Shown: in pieces, positions 52,738 to 55,276 of the stretch | Position numbering within the stretch: position 1 is the first letter of the stretch | Layout: each line of letters starts with the position of its first letter | NCBI RefSeq assembly: GCF_049059935.1 | Contig: NZ_JBMGQR010000024.1 | Location: forward strand, 1-55,276 | Reading direction: 5' to 3' | Source of the DNA: JAURVT01 sp049059935 | Lineage (GTDB): Bacteria; Actinomycetota; Actinomycetes; Propionibacteriales; Nocardioidaceae | Length of the DNA stretch: 55,276 nt | Made by a program: the position numbers and the translations under genes | Notes under the pieces: model-generated | The model's input: the letters and a program-made list of their open reading frames with translations, nothing else | Databases searched by the model: none | Told to the model about the DNA's origin: nothing

Positions 52738-52743
52738 ATCCTG
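52738..52743 (-). promoter_or_regulatory. Candidate -10 CAGGAT for leaderless SGNH hydrolase gene
   Basis: On the reverse strand CAGGAT ends 6 nt before ATG 52731. It is divergent from the cystathionine beta-synthase promoter about 65 bp away. Confidence 0.4.
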
Positions 52744-52806
52744 CCCCGCGGGCGGGTCGGGACGCCCGTCCGAGGCCTGTGGCGCCGACCACCCCGCCGC
52801 ACGGCC

Positions 52807-52812
52807 TACTCT
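52807..52812 (+). promoter_or_regulatory. Candidate -10 TACTCT for leaderless cystathionine beta-synthase gene
   Basis: TACTCT lies 6 nt before GTG 52819. The intervening GGGGAG could also look like a Shine-Dalgarno but is too close to the start to work as one. Confidence 0.5.
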
Positions 52813-52818
52813 GGGGAG

Positions 52819-54189
52819 GTGGAGTACGCGAACTCGCTCATGGACCTCGTCGGCAACACCCCGCTCGTCAGGCTGGGCAAGGTGATCGACGGCGCGCCGG
52901 GCACGGTGCTGGCCAAGGTCGAGTACCTGAACCCCGGCGGCAGCGTGAAGGACCGCATCGCGCTGCGCATGGTCGAGGCGGCCGAGGCCGACGGCAGCCT
53001 CAAGCCCGGCGGCACGATCGTCGAGCCCACGAGTGGCAACACCGGCGTCGGCCTGGCCATCGTCGCGCAGGCGAAGGGCTACCAGTGCGTCTTCGTGTGC
53101 CCCGACAAGGTCAGCATCGACAAGCGCAACGTGCTCGAGGCGTTCGGCGCCCGCGTCGTCGTCTGCCCGACCGCCGTCGCGCCCGAGCACCCCGACTCGT
53201 ACTACAACGTCTCCGACCGCCTGGTCCAGGAGATCGAGGGCGCCTGGAAGCCCAACCAGTACGCCAACGTCAACAACCCGCTGTCGCACTACGAGACCAC
53301 CGGCCCCGAGCTGTGGCGCCAGACCGAGGGCCGCATCACCCACTTCGTCGCGGGCGTCGGCACCGGCGGCACCATCAGCGGCACCGGCCGGTACCTCAAG
53401 GAGGTCAGCGACGGCCGCGTGCAGGTGATCGGCGCCGACCCGGTGGGCTCGGTCTACTCCGGCGGGACGGGGCGTCCGTACCTCGTCGAGGGCGTGGGCG
53501 AGGACTTCTGGCCCACCACGTACGACCCCGACATCTGCGACCGCATCATCGAGGTCAGCGACAAGGACTCGTTCTGGACGACGCGCCGTCTCGCCCGCGA
53601 GGAGGCGCTGCTCGTCGGCGGCTCCTGCGGCATGGCGACGTGGGCCGCGGTCAAGCTCGCCCAGGAGCTCGACGACCCCGAGGCCGTCATCGTCGTGCTG
53701 CTGCCGGACGGCGGCCGTGGCTACCTCACCAAGGTGTTCGACGACCGCTGGCTCGCCCGGTACGGCTTCCTGCCGTCCGAGCAGGGCGAGACGGTGCGCG
53801 ACCTGCTCACGCAGAAGGACGGCTCGCTGCCCGACCTCGTGCACACCCACCCCGACGAGACGATCGCCGACGCCGTCGCGATCCTGCACGAGTACGGCGT
53901 CTCGCAGATGCCCGTCGTGCGCGCCGAGCCGCCGGTGATGGCCGCCGAGGTCGCCGGGTCGGTCAGCGAGCGGCTGCTGCTCGAGCGGCTGTTCTCCGGG
54001 TCGGCCAAGCTCAACGACCGCGTCGAGGACCACATGTCCGAGCCGCTGCCGAGCATCGGCTCCGGCGAGGCGCTGTCGGCCGCCGTCGCGGCCCTCGAGA
54101 CCGCCGACGCGGTGCTGGTGCACGTCGACGGCCAGCCCACCGGCGTCCTCACCCGTCACGACCTGCTGGGCCAGCTCTCCGGCAGCTGA
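52819..54189 (+). CDS. Cystathionine beta-synthase
   Basis: The enzyme condenses serine and homocysteine to cystathionine. The 456-residue product has the PLP fold type II core: the Lys of GGSVKDRIAL (Lys44), EPTSGNTGVGLA, GVGTGGTISGTG for the phosphate loop and GGSCGMATWAAV. Two CBS domains at about 335-456 (HPDETIADAVAILHEYGVSQMPVV and the final GVLTRHDLL) separate it from simple cysteine synthases, which lack them. GTG 52819 is supported by the -10 spacing. Confidence 0.93.
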   Translation: MEYANSLMDLVGNTPLVRLGKVIDGAPGTVLAKVEYLNPGGSVKDRIALRMVEAAEADGSLKPGGTIVEPTSGNTGVGLAIVAQAKGYQCVFVCPDKVSIDKRNVLEAFGARVVVCPTAVAPEHPDSYYNVSDRLVQEIEGAWKPNQYANVNNPLSHYETTGPELWRQTEGRITHFVAGVGTGGTISGTGRYLKEVSDGRVQVIGADPVGSVYSGGTGRPYLVEGVGEDFWPTTYDPDICDRIIEVSDKDSFWTTRRLAREEALLVGGSCGMATWAAVKLAQELDDPEAVIVVLLPDGGRGYLTKVFDDRWLARYGFLPSEQGETVRDLLTQKDGSLPDLVHTHPDETIADAVAILHEYGVSQMPVVRAEPPVMAAEVAGSVSERLLLERLFSGSAKLNDRVEDHMSEPLPSIGSGEALSAAVAALETADAVLVHVDGQPTGVLTRHDLLGQLSGS

Positions 54190-54207
54190 GGCGTCCGACC
54201 CCGCGGA

Positions 54208-54213
54208 TACAGT
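54208..54213 (+). promoter_or_regulatory. Candidate -10 TACAGT for leaderless phosphatase gene
   Basis: TACAGT lies 7 nt before GTG 54221, with no Shine-Dalgarno between. Confidence 0.45.
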
Positions 54214-54220
54214 CGCGGGC

Positions 54221-54940
54221 GTGACCACCACCGTGCCCAACCTCCGCGACGTCGGAGGCATCCCCACCAGCGACGGCGGGCAGGTGCGCTCCGGCGTCCT
54301 GCTGCGCAGCGCGCTGCCCTACGGCGACGACCGCGCACCCGACGGCGTCGTCTGGCCGCCGGCCCGCGTCGTCGACCTCCGCTCGGCACCCGAGATCGGC
54401 CCCGGCCACCCGCTGGAGGGCACCGGGCCCGAGATGCACCACGTGCCGCTGCTCGAGGCGCTGCGGCCCGACGGCGTCCAGTCCGGCGACCCCGAGACGC
54501 GGCGACGGATGCGCGAGGGCGGGCTCGCCGAGCTCTACCTCGGCATGCTCGAGCTCGCGGGCCCCGACGTCGTGCGCGCGCTCGCGCTCGTCGCGGACGC
54601 GGACGGGCCCGTCCTCGTCCACTGCGCCGCCGGCAAGGACCGCACCGGCGTGCTCGTCGCGCTCGCGCTGCGCTGCGTCGGTGTGAGCCGCCACGACGTC
54701 GTCACCGACTACCTGCGCACCGGCGAGGCGATGGGCGACGTGCTCGCGCGGCTGCAGCACTCGCCGCGGATCGACCCCGACCGACCGGCCACCCCGGCCC
54801 ACCTCGCCCTGCCCACCGACGCCATCGAGGCCGCGCTGGACGTGTGGGACGCCTGGCCCGGTGGCGCGACGGCCTGGGTGGCCGACGTCGGCGGCGACCC
54901 CGACCTGGTCCGCCGGCTCCGGGCGAGGCTCGTCGACTGA
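54221..54940 (+). CDS. Tyrosine/dual-specificity protein phosphatase (DUF/PTPLA-like, LipA/PtpB type)
   Basis: The 239-residue product begins VPNLRDVGGIPT, the entry motif of the actinobacterial tyrosine-protein phosphatases related to PtpB. It carries the catalytic P-loop HCAAGKDRTG (Cys135, Arg141). The Lys and Asp in the loop are typical of atypical lipid/protein phosphatases that also act on phosphoinositides. RVVDLRS holds the conserved Asp-Leu-Arg. It starts 31 nt after the cystathionine beta-synthase gene, but with its own leaderless-type -10. Confidence 0.88.
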   Translation: MTTTVPNLRDVGGIPTSDGGQVRSGVLLRSALPYGDDRAPDGVVWPPARVVDLRSAPEIGPGHPLEGTGPEMHHVPLLEALRPDGVQSGDPETRRRMREGGLAELYLGMLELAGPDVVRALALVADADGPVLVHCAAGKDRTGVLVALALRCVGVSRHDVVTDYLRTGEAMGDVLARLQHSPRIDPDRPATPAHLALPTDAIEAALDVWDAWPGGATAWVADVGGDPDLVRRLRARLVD

Positions 54941-54945
54941 ACCCT

Positions 54946-54992
54946 CTTGAACGTGTTCAAGTCTCGGTGCTACCGTACTTGAACACGTTCAA
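54946..54992 (+). promoter_or_regulatory. Promoter with twin TTGAAC-N2-GTTCAA operators
   Basis: Two perfect palindromes, CTTGAAC-GT-GTTCAAG (54946-54961) and TTGAAC-AC-GTTCAA (54979-54992), are centred exactly 32 bp apart. A good promoter is embedded: -35 TTGAAC (54947-54952), 18-bp spacer, -10 TACCGT (54971-54976). One operator covers the -35 and the other the expected start site, a layout that fits repression by a TetR-type dimer. Confidence 0.75.
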
Positions 54993-55007
54993 ACAAGGAG
55001 ACCCGCC

Positions 55008-55276
55008 ATGTCGGACCTGACCATCAGCTACCTGCTCTACCTCGCCATCGCCGTGCCGCTGACCCTCGCGGTGGGGCACACGCTCTCGCGCCACGGCCGG
55101 GTGTTCCTCGCCGAGGTGGCCGGCGACGAGGCCGTCGCGCGGGCCACCAACTCGCTGCTCGTCGTGGGCTTCTACCTCGTCAACGTCGGCTTCGTGGTCT
55201 GGTTCCTGCGCTCGGACGCGCCGGTGGTCGGGGCGGCCGGCGTGCTCGAGGCGCTGTCGCTCAAGATCGGCGTCGT
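55008..55276 (+). CDS. Membrane protein, 3' end outside window
   Basis: ATG 55008 has AAGGAG 7 nt upstream. The visible 89 residues include a hydrophobic segment at about 5-25 (ISYLLYLAIAVPLTLAVGHTL), a polar stretch RHGRVFLAEVAGDEAVARATN and a second hydrophobic segment (SLLVVGFYLVNVGFVVWFL). This resembles small actinobacterial integral membrane proteins of unknown function. It is the direct target of the twin operators upstream. The frame continues out of the window. Confidence 0.75.
   Translation, partial: MSDLTISYLLYLAIAVPLTLAVGHTLSRHGRVFLAEVAGDEAVARATNSLLVVGFYLVNVGFVVWFLRSDAPVVGAAGVLEALSLKIGV

Overview
The window is very GC-rich, uses many GTG starts and carries the actinobacterial housekeeping order. 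It looks like chromosome from an actinobacterium, most likely the Nocardioides/Aeromicrobium group; the genus is an inference. Two core blocks frame the window. On the left are tRNA-Gln, glmU, prs, a glycosyltransferase, rplY (ctc) and pth. On the right are mfd, a lipoprotein, mazG, eno, an FtsB/DivIC-like gene, a DUF501 gene, ppx, an uracil-DNA glycosylase, a CFA-synthase-like gene, a tRNA with anticodon UAA, trmB, a Bax-inhibitor-1 family gene, an SGNH hydrolase, cystathionine beta-synthase and a Tyr/dual-specificity phosphatase. In Mycobacterium tuberculosis the homologous pth-rplY-prs-glmU and mfd-mazG-eno blocks are close neighbours. Here about 28 kb of accessory DNA lies between pth and mfd.

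That accessory region (about 11.7-39.4 kb) is a surface-polysaccharide locus of the Wzx/Wzy type. It encodes a priming sugar-phosphate transferase, glycosyltransferases, a Wzy-like polymerase, a fused Wzz/tyrosine-kinase regulator, a polysaccharide pyruvyltransferase, a Wzx-like flippase, a low-molecular-weight tyrosine phosphatase, an epimerase, a Gfo/Idh oxidoreductase, an acyltransferase and an LCP ligase next to an FrhB-like protein. Many genes overlap by 4 nt (GTGA/ATGA) and are probably translationally coupled. A second module around 34-37 kb pairs a cytidylyltransferase-like enzyme, a CDP-alcohol phosphotransferase and an inositol-monophosphatase-family phosphatase.

Two families of large secreted proteins accompany the locus. 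Three paralogs share a DUF5122-like (delta-60 repeat) propeller plus Fn3, with optional LamG, PKD and C-terminal lectin-like modules (starts 1607, 3396, 15345). Two parallel-beta-helix paralogs lie near the two ends of the cluster (13503 forward; 32506 reverse). All three propeller genes have the same kind of 16-bp palindrome, TCRTCCA-N2-TKGAYGW, 80-120 bp upstream of the start. The reverse-strand beta-helix gene has its own set of GAGTA/TACTC palindromes.

Other points of note are a class I (short variable loop) tRNA with a UAA anticodon, a CFA-synthase homologue with no recognisable methyltransferase core, many GTG/ATG starts 6-7 nt downstream of a -10 hexamer (leaderless layout), a long hairpin between convergent genes at 51.7 kb, and twin TTGAAC-N2-GTTCAA operators at the right edge. 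I saw no transposase, integrase, CRISPR array or rRNA. Motif, domain and membrane-segment positions are read by eye, not computed.
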